This document shows, piece after piece, positions 1-8,032 of a stretch of 33,312 nt of DNA. Origin of the DNA: a bacterium (GTDB lineage Bacteria; Babelota; Babeliae; Babelales; JABGSX01); assembly GCA_018647505.1 (NCBI GenBank), contig JABGSX010000009.1:1-33312 (forward strand), in the 5' to 3' direction. A model generated the notes under the pieces. That model was not told the DNA's origin and searched no databases. It saw only the letters and a list, made by a program, of their open reading frames with translations. Numbering within the stretch: the stretch's first letter is position 1; the number at the start of each line of letters is the position of its first letter. A program made the translations under genes and the position numbers.

Positions 1-780
1 AAGTTTTTCTTCAGCTCCAACACGAACGTCATCGACACGCGCTGCGACCTCAGCTCTTTTCTCATCTGCCAATATACGGCCCTCTTCAAGTTTTTCTTCA
101 ACTCCAGCGCGCATATCACCAATCCTGTCTTCAACATCTGTACGAACTTGTCCAAACTCTTCGCCCGCCCTAGACTGCAACTCGCCAAGACCACTTTGTG
201 CCATATCAGACAAACTCTGGCCTCCGCCAAATCCGCCACCAAAACCACCAAGTGAATCCATACCTAATCCACCGCCAAGACCACCGTCACCGCCGAATCC
301 AGAAGATCCACCAAAACCATCATCTGAACCAAATGAACTAAACTGATCCCTTGTATCACTTACCTGGGATCTAGCATCATCAAATGTTGATCTTGCCCCA
401 GCTCCAAAATCCTGCGCCTGGTCCCTTAAAGAACCAATGTCCCCAGTAATATCCGATTTAAATTGATTAACACTATCCATAGGTACAAAATCACTCAAAC
501 TTGGACGGTCAAACGCCGGTGGTTTAAAATCTTCTTTAGCCTGCGCAACCCTATCCCGGAAGCCCTGTTTAACCGAATCAACCCTGCCAGTCACAGAGTC
601 CCTTGCACTACCAATACGCCCAGAAACATCGGCTTTGGCACGTGAATACTCACCCACCGCAGCGTCCTTAACCCCGGAACCAATAGCAGAGCCCATATCT
701 CTTAGCGATAATGGGTAGACATTACTTACTTGCAAACCTATTAATAAAATAGAAACGAAAAACAATTTCAGAAACTTCAT
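1..780 (-). CDS. Exported helical-repeat protein with Gly-rich linker (3' end missing)
   Basis: An open frame reads on the minus strand from an ATG at 780 through the window edge without a stop, giving at least 260 residues. It begins with a signal peptide (MKFLKLFFVSILLIG) and is preceded by an AGGAGA ribosome-binding site. The middle is a glycine-rich linker (GGLGGGLG and GGFGGGFGGG). On either side are charged amphipathic helices rich in D, R, E and A. Near the window edge a 29-residue unit containing VEEKLEEGR / AEEKL repeats: 1-33 closely matches 88-120, an 87-bp period. This looks like an apolipoprotein- or LEA-like helical repeat protein of the periplasm or surface. I do not recognise the family and infer no function. 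The remaining C-terminus lies outside the window. Confidence 0.8.
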   Translation of the reverse strand, partial: MKFLKLFFVSILLIGLQVSNVYPLSLRDMGSAIGSGVKDAAVGEYSRAKADVSGRIGSARDSVTGRVDSVKQGFRDRVAQAKEDFKPPAFDRPSLSDFVPMDSVNQFKSDITGDIGSLRDQAQDFGAGARSTFDDARSQVSDTRDQFSSFGSDDGFGGSSGFGGDGGLGGGLGMDSLGGFGGGFGGGQSLSDMAQSGLGELQSRAGEEFGQVRTDVEDRIGDMRAGVEEKLEEGRILADEKRAEVAARVDDVRVGAEEKL

Positions 781-824
781 GACACTCTCCTTTTTTTCAA
801 TAAGGTATCCTTTCCTATACTCTC

Positions 825-854
825 AGGGTACCGAAATGTTTTTCTATTTGTCAA
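825..854 (-). promoter_or_regulatory. Candidate promoter for the minus-strand gene at 780
   Basis: On the minus strand a perfect TTGACA (854-849) is followed after 18 bases by TACCCT (830-825), a weak -10. The -35 is convincing, the -10 is not. Confidence 0.35.
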
Positions 855-887
855 TAGTTTTTTGATTCTATGCTTTTAAAAATAGCA

Positions 888-919
888 CAAAAAAAGAGGC
901 GCATTTTAAATACGCCTCT
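888..919 (-). terminator. Rho-independent terminator of the minus gene at 947-1750
   Basis: On the minus strand AGAGGCG (919-913) pairs with CGCCTCT (901-895) around an AT-rich loop and is followed by a run of seven T. It lies about 28 bases past the stop codon at 947-949. Confidence 0.85.
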
Positions 920-946
920 AAAAGTATCGGTAGTATAAAAATTTAA

Positions 947-1750
947 TTATCGTTTCATGTCTTCTATTAACATATCAATAAGAGATTGCCCAACAGAACT
1001 GTTCATAGGAAACTCAAGATAATTTTGCCTGGCTCGCTCTTTAAATCCTGCAAAGCCCCTTGCCATTCCTTCTTCTACTAATCTTTCTTCTGCGCGTCTA
1101 AAAAAATCAGCTTTCGACCAAGCTTCTTCTACTGCAGCCTCTCTTGCAGGTCCCGCAGCACCATCTTCAAATGCAGCCTCTGCTCGCGCTGCTTCTTCAG
1201 CAACATGGGCTGCACGGTCAAGACGTCTCGCTGAACCAATCGCCATGTCCAAAGCCCTAAGGTGTCTTGAATGTACTCGCCTTCTCATAGCAGTCAATCT
1301 TTTAATAAAGTCAGCACGGGCTTCATCTCTACCCTGTATCATATCAAGCTCACCAAGTTCTTTACTCTGTGCCGTTTTTGCAAATCTCGAATCAGCCTCT
1401 ACTCTAAGGCGCATTGCATCTAATCTTTCTTGCTCAAGTCTGGCAACTCGTTCTTTAATTGTTTCTTTTCTTTCTCCACCTCTTGCGGCACCTAATTCTC
1501 TTAACTCTCGTTTTACTCCATCTCTACCACCTTCATGAGGAAGAAAAGATGTTCCTCTTGCTACGCTCAGATCCCATTTTTTACCCTTATAGCCACCCTT
1601 TGGTGCTGGTGCAGCCTCTTCACGAGCTCCACCTCTTTCAAACCTTGCGGCCAATGCACTAACACTACCGCCTCTTTTTTCACCAGCAAAAGCCATTCCG
1701 GACGAGGCCAATAAGGCTAATCCAATAATTTTTTTTATAAACATTTTCAT
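947..1750 (-). CDS. Exported coiled-coil protein, unknown function
   Basis: The frame stays open up to 1822, but I place the start at the ATG at 1750. It follows a GGAGGG ribosome-binding site and opens a textbook signal peptide (MKMFIKKIIGLALLASSGMAFA, cut before GEKRGG), giving 267 residues. The upstream ATG at 1822 sits next to a probable -10 element, so it is unlikely to be used. The mature protein is highly charged: a basic Gly/Arg-rich N-terminus, then long Ala/Arg/Glu helices with coiled-coil character and almost no hydrophobic core. The family is not recognised. A promoter lies upstream and a terminator downstream, so it appears monocistronic. A periplasmic or secreted structural role is inference. 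Confidence 0.8.
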   Translation of the reverse strand: MKMFIKKIIGLALLASSGMAFAGEKRGGSVSALAARFERGGAREEAAPAPKGGYKGKKWDLSVARGTSFLPHEGGRDGVKRELRELGAARGGERKETIKERVARLEQERLDAMRLRVEADSRFAKTAQSKELGELDMIQGRDEARADFIKRLTAMRRRVHSRHLRALDMAIGSARRLDRAAHVAEEAARAEAAFEDGAAGPAREAAVEEAWSKADFFRRAEERLVEEGMARGFAGFKERARQNYLEFPMNSSVGQSLIDMLIEDMKR

Positions 1751-1824
1751 GGTATAGACCCTCCGTACATACATTAATAAATCATAATCTCTAGGCACCA
1801 AATTAATTTTGATACCATACACTA

Positions 1825-1853
1825 AATGTAATATAAAAATTACAACTTGTCAA
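1825..1853 (-). promoter_or_regulatory. Candidate sigma70-type promoter for the gene at 1750
   Basis: On the minus strand TTGACA (1853-1848), a 17-base spacer and TACATT (1830-1825). Transcription would start near 1818, consistent with the ATG at 1750. Confidence 0.5.
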
Positions 1854-1974
1854 GAAAAAATGGTGTTGAAAAAATTACAAAAAATTGCAAAAAAAAATCT
1901 ATGCTATAACCTACTGAAAACAATTTTATATTGAATTCACACAAAACACTACACAATAGAAAGGATTTGTGACT

Positions 1975-2775
1975 ATGAAAAAGACAATGTATTCAACAAT
2001 GCTTGGCCTTACGTTGTTGGCTGCACACACCGTTGTTAAAGCTGACGAACCTAATGCGCAAGACATTGCCGCAAACCAGCGTCTTTCTGGAATTTACTCA
2101 TCAATATGGAACGGCACACGAAACCAACTTAGGCTAGGACAACACAAAATTGATGAACGTTGGAAAAAAGATGCTGGCATCCGAGTGTACTCTTTGGACA
2201 TATCTATAAGGATTGTCGGTGAACCTTATTACAGACTTGCTCTTGTTCTAGACACACTTAAAAGAATAGAACCTGCGCAGTATTGTCTAGACCCTGAATG
2301 GTTGCACATCACAATACTCTTATTAGACCTTGGAGACTCCGAAGAAACAGAACCTGCACAACTTGACCAAATGCTAATGGAGAAATATGGAGATATTCTT
2401 TCTCGCGCTCTAGCAGAAACACCAAAATTTGAAATTCAATTCAAGGGTATAGCAGCTACGTCTGGTGCTATAATTGCACAAGGATTTGCAGGAACAGCAA
2501 TTTACTCGATGAGAGACGCCATTAGAAAAGAACTTTCAGCCGAAGGAATAGTACTTGGCAAACAAACTGGTCTTACACATTCAACCTTGGTTCGCTTTAT
2601 AGAGCCCCTTAACAACCCAACCGAACTTGTACGAGCAATTAATATACTAAACAACGCAGATTTGGGTTCATTCCAAGTTGATAGAATTTCATTTGTCGCA
2701 CATGACTGGATTCCACAAGAAAACGGATATGCGACTCTTAGAAAAACACCAATTAGATCCTTTGAATTAGTTTAA
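1975..2775 (+). CDS. Exported 2H phosphoesterase-like (LigT/AKAP7-type) protein
   Basis: 266 residues from the ATG at 1975; AAAGGA at 1959-1964 gives a 10-base spacing, and an in-frame GTG at 1969 is the alternative. The N-terminus is a signal peptide (MKKTMYSTMLGLTLLAAHTVVKA, cut before DEP). Two H-x-T motifs appear in hydrophobic strands: HIT at residues 111-113 (within LHITILLL) and HST at 202-204 (within THSTLVRF). Two such motifs about 90 residues apart are the signature of the 2H phosphoesterase superfamily, whose members cleave 2',3'-cyclic phosphates or 2'-5' phosphodiester bonds in RNA and oligonucleotides. Well-known bacterial members such as ThpR are cytoplasmic, so the export signal is odd. 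The substrate cannot be told from sequence. A terminator follows directly. Confidence 0.75.
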   Translation: MKKTMYSTMLGLTLLAAHTVVKADEPNAQDIAANQRLSGIYSSIWNGTRNQLRLGQHKIDERWKKDAGIRVYSLDISIRIVGEPYYRLALVLDTLKRIEPAQYCLDPEWLHITILLLDLGDSEETEPAQLDQMLMEKYGDILSRALAETPKFEIQFKGIAATSGAIIAQGFAGTAIYSMRDAIRKELSAEGIVLGKQTGLTHSTLVRFIEPLNNPTELVRAINILNNADLGSFQVDRISFVAHDWIPQENGYATLRKTPIRSFELV

Positions 2776-2782
2776 AAAATAG

Positions 2783-2812
2783 CCCCGGTTTTTTCAACCG
2801 GGGTATTTTTTA
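2783..2812. terminator. Bidirectional terminator between convergent genes
   Basis: CCCCGGTT (2783-2790) pairs with AACCGGGG (2796-2803). The stem is flanked by A-rich sequence on the left and a T run on the right, so it can serve both the gene ending at 2775 and the minus gene ending at 2810. Confidence 0.85.
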
Positions 2813-3169
2813 CCATTCGTACGCGCCCCACTGTTTTTCAATAAAAGCTCTGTTGTCATAAACAACGTCACCAACCAAAAAATCAACCATTTTAATTGCT
2901 ACGCTTTTATTAAACCTCTCACCTGAATAATAATGGGTTATAACCTCTGTAAACTCTTCTATTACGGAATCCAATGCCAACAGCGGTGTTTGCAAATCAA
3001 GATTTTTAAGTAAACGCTTTCCCGCCGTTTTTGCATAGTCATTAATTTGCCTATCCCCCCACATTGAAGAACTTCCTAACAACGGAGTTGTTGAATATTC
3101 AAATGAATAACTTTTAAAAAAAATAGGTGTTATAAATAAAAAAATAACCACAAAAACTGTTTTATCCAT
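2810..3169 (-). CDS. Small exported protein, unknown function
   Basis: 119 residues starting at the ATG at 3169, with GGGAGA just upstream. A hydrophobic N-terminal segment (MDKTVFVVIFLFITPIFF) acts as signal peptide or membrane anchor. The rest is soluble and mildly charged, with a Trp-containing C-terminus (KQWGAYEW). I see no catalytic motif and do not recognise the family. It is transcribed away from the operon starting at 3319 and ends at the shared terminator. Confidence 0.7.
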   Translation of the reverse strand: MDKTVFVVIFLFITPIFFKSYSFEYSTTPLLGSSSMWGDRQINDYAKTAGKRLLKNLDLQTPLLALDSVIEEFTEVITHYYSGERFNKSVAIKMVDFLVGDVVYDNRAFIEKQWGAYEW

Positions 3170-3223
3170 ATTCTCCCTTTCTAAAGAATTTTAATTCAAT
3201 TTATTTAAGTTAAACAAGAAACA

Positions 3224-3254
3224 TTTCTTTTTACAATATATTGGTAAAAAGAAA
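3224..3254. repeat. Inverted repeat between divergent genes
   Basis: TTTCTTTTTAC (3224-3234) is repeated as its exact reverse complement at 3244-3254 around a 9-base AT spacer. It sits between the divergent genes at 3169 and 3319. It could be an operator or a hairpin in the leader; the sequence does not decide. Confidence 0.5.
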
Positions 3255-3318
3255 CAAAAAATGGTAAACATTAAATTATTTTTGTTGTAATTTTGTAACT
3301 TATAGACAGGAAATAAAC

Positions 3319-4545
3319 ATGAAAAACGGTGCGGTTAAAATTTTTACGTTGGCACTATTATGTTTCGGTAGTTTGATGGCAATAGAAAAAACAAGTAAAG
3401 ACATTTTTGGAAAATGGCAAAAAACACAAAGGGTTTTTGACCGTGTTAACATCTCAAAACAAAAAGATTTATTTTCTCACAAACAATTTGATTCTAAAAA
3501 AGCAGAAGGACCATACGAACAATTGGAACAGCTACTATCTAAGTCTAGTTCTTTTGATCAAATTGAAAACAACTTAAATGACCTTATAGAACAAATAAAA
3601 ACTATTAAAGATTTTGCCACAGACAAAACAAATAAAAAAGAAAAAACAGAAGTATTCAATGACGTTCTTGCACGTTATTTGGTTATTTTTGATACTGTTT
3701 TTAACAGCACTGACTATTACGGAATAAAAAGAAAATTTATATTTAATGTTGCAAACAAATTTAGCCAATATTGTTTTGCCCCAAATACAAATAAGTTTTT
3801 TAAAGTACTTCTAAATAACAACAAATACCACCCTATTGTAAGAATGCTTTACGCAATTATATGGAAGCATTTATCAGGAATAGGCTGGTGCCATTGGAGC
3901 CAAGAATGTCTGTCGAATATTAAAAAAAAGACCAAACAAAAGCATGAAATTGTGTACATTGCAGGAGGAAGCGATATATACCAACTGCTTACTAATGGAG
4001 TTTATAATATAAGAGTAATAGATCCACAACTTACAACACAGCCAAAATATTATTCAGAAGGATGGACATTTCTTATTAATGGAAATGTTGGTGACACAAT
4101 AAAAATACCAGAGGCAAATCTCATTTTAACCAGAATAAGCCAAACCAAAACAGAAAAAACATTTAAAGCTCCGGTATCTAGAACAGAAAAAGAAAGCATC
4201 CCAGAAGAAACAATTGTATGGAAAATCTCAAACATACAAAATCCAAAAAATAAGCTTGGGAGAGTTACGTTCGAACGAAGATTTGCAATACAAAAAGACT
4301 TTGAAATTGCACCACAAAAAACAATATTGCTCTCCTTTAACGAACTTTACTTTATTGCGGCTCCAAGCAATTTTGAAGGGTGGGGAATTGATCCAGATAA
4401 ATTTGATAGAAATATACAATTGTACATAAAACAACTACACCAGCCGATTAACAAAAAAATGGTTTTAAACATGACAGATGCTATAAAAAGTAAATTTAGC
4501 TTCATAAAGCTTGGTACAAACACAGTTTTTGCACCAGGACACTAA
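3319..4545 (+). CDS. Exported AGG(S/T)DIY-family protein, paralogue 1
   Basis: 408 residues starting at ATG with AGGAAA upstream. A signal peptide (MKNGAVKIFTLALLCFGSLMA) is followed by a mostly helical, Lys/Asn-rich N-terminal half. The C-terminal half has the best conserved blocks of the trio: KYHPIVRMLYA, then YIAGGSDIYQLL, a short gap and IRVIDPQ, later VTFERRFA and LSFNELYF. The AGGSDIY block followed by a predicted strand ending in D is loosely reminiscent of a nucleotide-binding Rossmann turn, but I cannot assign an enzyme. It is the first gene of a tight operon running to 7959 and very similar to the next gene, indicating recent tandem duplication. Confidence 0.8.
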   Translation: MKNGAVKIFTLALLCFGSLMAIEKTSKDIFGKWQKTQRVFDRVNISKQKDLFSHKQFDSKKAEGPYEQLEQLLSKSSSFDQIENNLNDLIEQIKTIKDFATDKTNKKEKTEVFNDVLARYLVIFDTVFNSTDYYGIKRKFIFNVANKFSQYCFAPNTNKFFKVLLNNNKYHPIVRMLYAIIWKHLSGIGWCHWSQECLSNIKKKTKQKHEIVYIAGGSDIYQLLTNGVYNIRVIDPQLTTQPKYYSEGWTFLINGNVGDTIKIPEANLILTRISQTKTEKTFKAPVSRTEKESIPEETIVWKISNIQNPKNKLGRVTFERRFAIQKDFEIAPQKTILLSFNELYFIAAPSNFEGWGIDPDKFDRNIQLYIKQLHQPINKKMVLNMTDAIKSKFSFIKLGTNTVFAPGH

Positions 4546-4568
4546 TACAAGTCAAACAGGTAATAAAG

Positions 4569-5816
4569 ATGAAACGTTGTATAGTAAAAGCATTTACTTT
4601 AGCTATATTGTTTTTATATTCGTTCACAACAATTGCGGAAGAAAAAACAAGTCAAGAAATCTTTGGAAAATGGCAAAGAACACAAAGGGTCTTTGACTAT
4701 GTTAATATATCAAAACAAAAATATCTTTTTTCTCATAAAAACTTTAAATCTAAAGAGCCAGCCGGACCATATGAAAAATTAGAACAATTACTATATAAGC
4801 CTAGCTCATTTGATTTAATTGAATACAATTTAGACGACCTTATAGAACAAATCAAAAACATTAAAGAATTTGCTTCAGAAGAAACAAATAAAAAAGAACT
4901 ATCTAACGATGTTCTTGAACATTACTCCGTAATTTTTGATATAGGCTCGACTAAAATTGGACAAATGGTTTTTAACAAAACAAACTTTTACGAAAGAAAA
5001 AGACAGTTTATATTCAACATCGCAAACAAAATTAGCCAATACTGCTTTAACCCAAGTACAAATAAATCTTTTAGAGTCCTTTTAAATAACAATAAATATC
5101 ACCCTATTGTACGAATGCTTTACGCTATTATGTGGAAACATTTTTCAGGAATTGGCTGGTGCAATTGGAGCCAAGAATGTCTGTCTAATATTAAAAAAAT
5201 GGCCAAACAAAAACATGAGACTGTATACATTGCAGGAGGAAGCGATATTTACCAGCTTCTTATAAACGGAATTTACAATATAAGAGTAATAGATCCGCAG
5301 CTTAAAACACAGCCAACATATTACTCAGAAGGATGGAGTTTTCTAATTAATGGAAGTATTGGCGATACAATAAAAATACCAGAGGCTGATATAATTTTAA
5401 CCAGAATAAGCAAAACTAAAACAGGAAAAATATTTAAAGCTCCAGTGTCTAGAACAGAAAAAGAAAGTATCCCAGAAGAAACAATTGTATGGAAAATCTC
5501 AAACATACAAAATCCAAAAAAAGAACTTGGAATACTTACATTCGAACGAAGATTTGCAATACAAAAAGACTTTGATTTTTCACCACAAAAAACAATTGTG
5601 CTTTCATTTAACGAACTTTATTTTATTGCAACTCCAGAGAACTTTGAAGGATGGGAAATTAATCCTGATAAATTTGATAAAAACATACAACTATATATCA
5701 AACAACTACACCAACCATTTAACAAAAAAATGGTCTTAAATTTAACAGATTCTGAAAGAAGCCAATTTAGATTCATAAAGCTTGGTTCAAACACAGTTTT
5801 TGCACCGGAACACTAA
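4569..5816 (+). CDS. Exported AGG(S/T)DIY-family protein, paralogue 2
   Basis: 415 residues, starting 23 bases after paralogue 1 stops, with ACAGGTAATAAAG before the ATG much as in paralogue 1. The signal peptide has changed (MKRCIVKAFTLAILFLYSFTTIA), but the mature protein is nearly collinear and shares long identical stretches such as YIAGGSDIYQLL, SRTEKESIPEETIVWK and the C-terminal NTVFAP. It carries a small insertion around IGSTKIGQMVF that paralogue 1 lacks. The high nucleotide similarity points to a recent duplication with both copies intact. Function is unknown, as for its neighbours. Confidence 0.8.
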   Translation: MKRCIVKAFTLAILFLYSFTTIAEEKTSQEIFGKWQRTQRVFDYVNISKQKYLFSHKNFKSKEPAGPYEKLEQLLYKPSSFDLIEYNLDDLIEQIKNIKEFASEETNKKELSNDVLEHYSVIFDIGSTKIGQMVFNKTNFYERKRQFIFNIANKISQYCFNPSTNKSFRVLLNNNKYHPIVRMLYAIMWKHFSGIGWCNWSQECLSNIKKMAKQKHETVYIAGGSDIYQLLINGIYNIRVIDPQLKTQPTYYSEGWSFLINGSIGDTIKIPEADIILTRISKTKTGKIFKAPVSRTEKESIPEETIVWKISNIQNPKKELGILTFERRFAIQKDFDFSPQKTIVLSFNELYFIATPENFEGWEINPDKFDKNIQLYIKQLHQPFNKKMVLNLTDSERSQFRFIKLGSNTVFAPEH

Positions 5817-5838
5817 TGACACAAAGAAAAGAATAAAA

Positions 5839-7074
5839 TTGAAAAGCAACATAAAGTTACTTTATATAATACTTATACTAGTCATCTCTACCATTTGCGC
5901 ATACATTTTTTGCAATAAACCAATAACAAAACAAGCGAATGAAATATTCAGAAAAACTTCTGGCAAACATATTGTTATTCCAAATATTAACATTGCAATA
6001 TGCGCACAATATTCCAATCCGCAAAAATTTACTAACTTTGCATGGCCCAACACAACCGGAGATGACTTAATTTTATACCTTCAAAAACCATACATATTCG
6101 ACAGGCTCGAAAACAATACAACAAAGTTTGTAAAATCTCTAATGAAAAGCAACTTTGCTACTGAAAGTTTAAATAATCAAGAACTTGCAGAACCTATTAA
6201 TGTCACTTTAAAAAAGTATGACTTAGTTATAGAGACCTTGTGCAAAATATCAAACAGCTCTCTATCTTTTCCCATTTTACTTTCTATAGCAAATAAATTC
6301 TTTGAATTTTGTTTTGATAATCATAGCAATAAATTGTTTATTGAGCTTATCAACAACCCAAAGTATCATCCTATTTTGCGGTTTATTTACACCACAATGC
6401 AAAAATATTTGGCTAGCACAGGATGGCGTTTGTGGAATTTGCAATGCATAAAAAATCTTAAATCAAACAGCTTAAATAAAAAAGAAATCGTTTACCTTGC
6501 TGGCGGAACAGATATTTACACCATGCTTGAATGTGGCATATACAAAATTCGGATTATAGACCCCCTTTTCCCAACGCAAAACAAATTTTACGCACATGAC
6601 TGGAAGTTTTTAATAAAAGGTAAAATAGAAGACAAAATTATTTTTCCATTCAAAACAAAACCAATTGTCTTAAAACGCGCAAAATATAAGAAAATAAAAA
6701 ACTCATTCTCCGCAAAGCTATCAACAAATAAAACAGAAATTTTCAACAAAAATATAACCACGTGGAATGTGTTTGATGAAAAAGAAAAGAACCTTTTAGG
6801 CTCAGTAACATTTGAACGCAGATTAATTACACAAAACGATTTTAAACCTTCCCCTGAAAAAACTCTTTTAATATCATTTAACGAATTATTTTACACAACA
6901 CCTTCCGTGCGATCTGATTCATGGGGAATTGACGCACATAAATTTCACCCAGAAACAAAACTATACATCAAACAACTTTGCAAGCCTGTTACAAAAAATA
7001 TTTTGTGCAACTTTTCTTACGCAATAACTCAGAGAAAGTTTACTTACATAAAACTTGGAACCGAAATAAATTAG
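5839..7074 (+). CDS. Membrane-anchored AGG(S/T)DIY-family protein, paralogue 3 (TTG start)
   Basis: The frame stays open back to 5782 inside the previous gene, but a start there would overlap and precede the hydrophobic segment by many charged residues. I choose TTG at 5839: it sits 22 bases after the previous stop, in the same position as the starts of paralogues 1 and 2, and gives 411 residues, matching 408 and 415. The N-terminus (KLLYIILILVISTICAYIFC) looks like a transmembrane anchor or lipoprotein-like segment rather than a cleaved signal. Conserved blocks are retained: KYHPILRF, YLAGGTDIYTML, IRIIDP, VTFERRL and ISFNELF. It is clearly more divergent than the other two. No ATG is available near this site. 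Confidence 0.7.
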   Translation: MKSNIKLLYIILILVISTICAYIFCNKPITKQANEIFRKTSGKHIVIPNINIAICAQYSNPQKFTNFAWPNTTGDDLILYLQKPYIFDRLENNTTKFVKSLMKSNFATESLNNQELAEPINVTLKKYDLVIETLCKISNSSLSFPILLSIANKFFEFCFDNHSNKLFIELINNPKYHPILRFIYTTMQKYLASTGWRLWNLQCIKNLKSNSLNKKEIVYLAGGTDIYTMLECGIYKIRIIDPLFPTQNKFYAHDWKFLIKGKIEDKIIFPFKTKPIVLKRAKYKKIKNSFSAKLSTNKTEIFNKNITTWNVFDEKEKNLLGSVTFERRLITQNDFKPSPEKTLLISFNELFYTTPSVRSDSWGIDAHKFHPETKLYIKQLCKPVTKNILCNFSYAITQRKFTYIKLGTEIN

Positions 7075-7082
7075 GAAACATT

Positions 7083-7343
7083 TTGGATTTAAAAATTAAG
7101 GATCTTACAAAAATTCCAGGTGTTGGAAAAAGTATAGCACAAGATCTTATAGACCTTGGAATAAACCAAATTGCAGACTTAAAACAGCAAAATCCAGACC
7201 AAATGTATCAACAACTATGCAGGCTAAGAGGATGCCACATAGACCGATGCGTTTTATACGTTTTTCGTTGCGCAGTTTACTTTGCAAGTGAGCAAGAACA
7301 TGACCAAGAAATGCTTAAATGGTGGAACTGGAAGGACAAATAA
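7083..7343 (+). CDS. Helix-hairpin-helix protein, Cdd1/'pathogenicity locus' family
   Basis: 86 residues if started at TTG 7083, which has AGGAAA upstream; the frame is open further back, but that part overlaps the previous gene. Residues near the N-terminus (LTKIPGVGKSIAQDLIDLGI) form a helix-hairpin-helix of the kind that binds nucleic-acid backbones. The C-terminus carries the family hallmarks CRLRGCHIDRCVLYVFRCAVYFA (shown here only as landmarks C-x5-C-x4-C and VLYVFRCAVYFA) and ends in LKWWNWKD, typical of the Cdd1/mitomycin-resistance McrB-like family of about 90 residues. The biochemical role of that family is not established. It starts 8 bases after the previous stop and ends one base before the next gene, so it is co-transcribed. 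Confidence 0.75.
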   Translation: MDLKIKDLTKIPGVGKSIAQDLIDLGINQIADLKQQNPDQMYQQLCRLRGCHIDRCVLYVFRCAVYFASEQEHDQEMLKWWNWKDK

Positions 7344-7344
7344 A

Positions 7345-7959
7345 ATGAAGATTATAGATCTTAGCCAAACTTTTAAAACAGGAATGCCCGTTTTTCCAGG
7401 AGAACCAGGAGCAACACTAGAAGAGTATGCAAAAATAAATACACACGGCTATAGCAACCATAAACTTTGTATTAACATGCACACAGGAACTCACATAGAC
7501 GCCCCAGGACACATGCTAGAAAACGGAAAACTTATAACCGATTTTCCTGCTTCAAAATTTATAGGTCAAGGTATTTTGCTAGATGCTCGTGGAAAAAGCA
7601 CTCTTGATAAATCGATTATAAACAAAAAAATCCCCAAAAATAGTATCGTTCTATTGTTTACGGAACATGACCAGTTTTTCGGACAAGACAAATACTATTC
7701 AAAACTTCCGCCAATACAACCCGATTTGGCCGAAAAGCTAATTCAAGCAAATGTTAGCGCAATAGGAATGGATATGCCTAGCCCAGACTATGCACCATTT
7801 GATGTTCATAAACAACTTTTCAAACGCAATATTATTCTTATTGAAAACTTAACAAATCTAAAAACTCTGGTTAAGGTAGAACTTTTTGATATTATAGCAC
7901 TACCAATAAAGAGTGCAACAGGAGGAGCTCTGGCCAGAGTTATCGCAACAACAAGATAA
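7345..7959 (+). CDS. Cyclase / kynurenine formamidase-like metal hydrolase
   Basis: 204 residues from ATG 7345, with GAAGGA upstream and one base after the preceding stop. The N-terminus (IIDLSQTFKTGMPVFPG) and the metal-binding motif H-T-G-T-H-I-D-A-P-G-H at residues 46-56 define the cyclase family (PF04199), which includes kynurenine formamidase and other amide or ester hydrolases using a divalent metal. Further family landmarks are GMDMPSPD and the C-terminal IKSATGGALARVIA. Length matches the family. No tryptophan-degradation neighbours are present, so the real substrate is open. It closes the five-gene operon; a new promoter follows. Confidence 0.85.
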   Translation: MKIIDLSQTFKTGMPVFPGEPGATLEEYAKINTHGYSNHKLCINMHTGTHIDAPGHMLENGKLITDFPASKFIGQGILLDARGKSTLDKSIINKKIPKNSIVLLFTEHDQFFGQDKYYSKLPPIQPDLAEKLIQANVSAIGMDMPSPDYAPFDVHKQLFKRNIILIENLTNLKTLVKVELFDIIALPIKSATGGALARVIATTR

Positions 7960-7964
7960 ATACA

Positions 7965-7992
7965 TTGACAAATATAGCAAACAAAGTACAAT
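7965..7992 (+). promoter_or_regulatory. Promoter for the gene at 8033
   Basis: A perfect TTGACA (7965-7970), a 16-base spacer and TACAAT (7987-7992). Transcription would begin near 8000, about 33 bases before the start codon. Confidence 0.65.
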
Positions 7993-8032
7993 TACAAATA
8001 TAAATTACCAAATATAAATGGAGGTTATATTT

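Noticed and set aside
3961-4035. AGGSDIY...VIDP read as a SAM-binding methyltransferase motif
   Set aside because: Only a loose resemblance: no other methyltransferase motifs follow, and the proteins are exported, where SAM is not expected. Left as an unnamed family.
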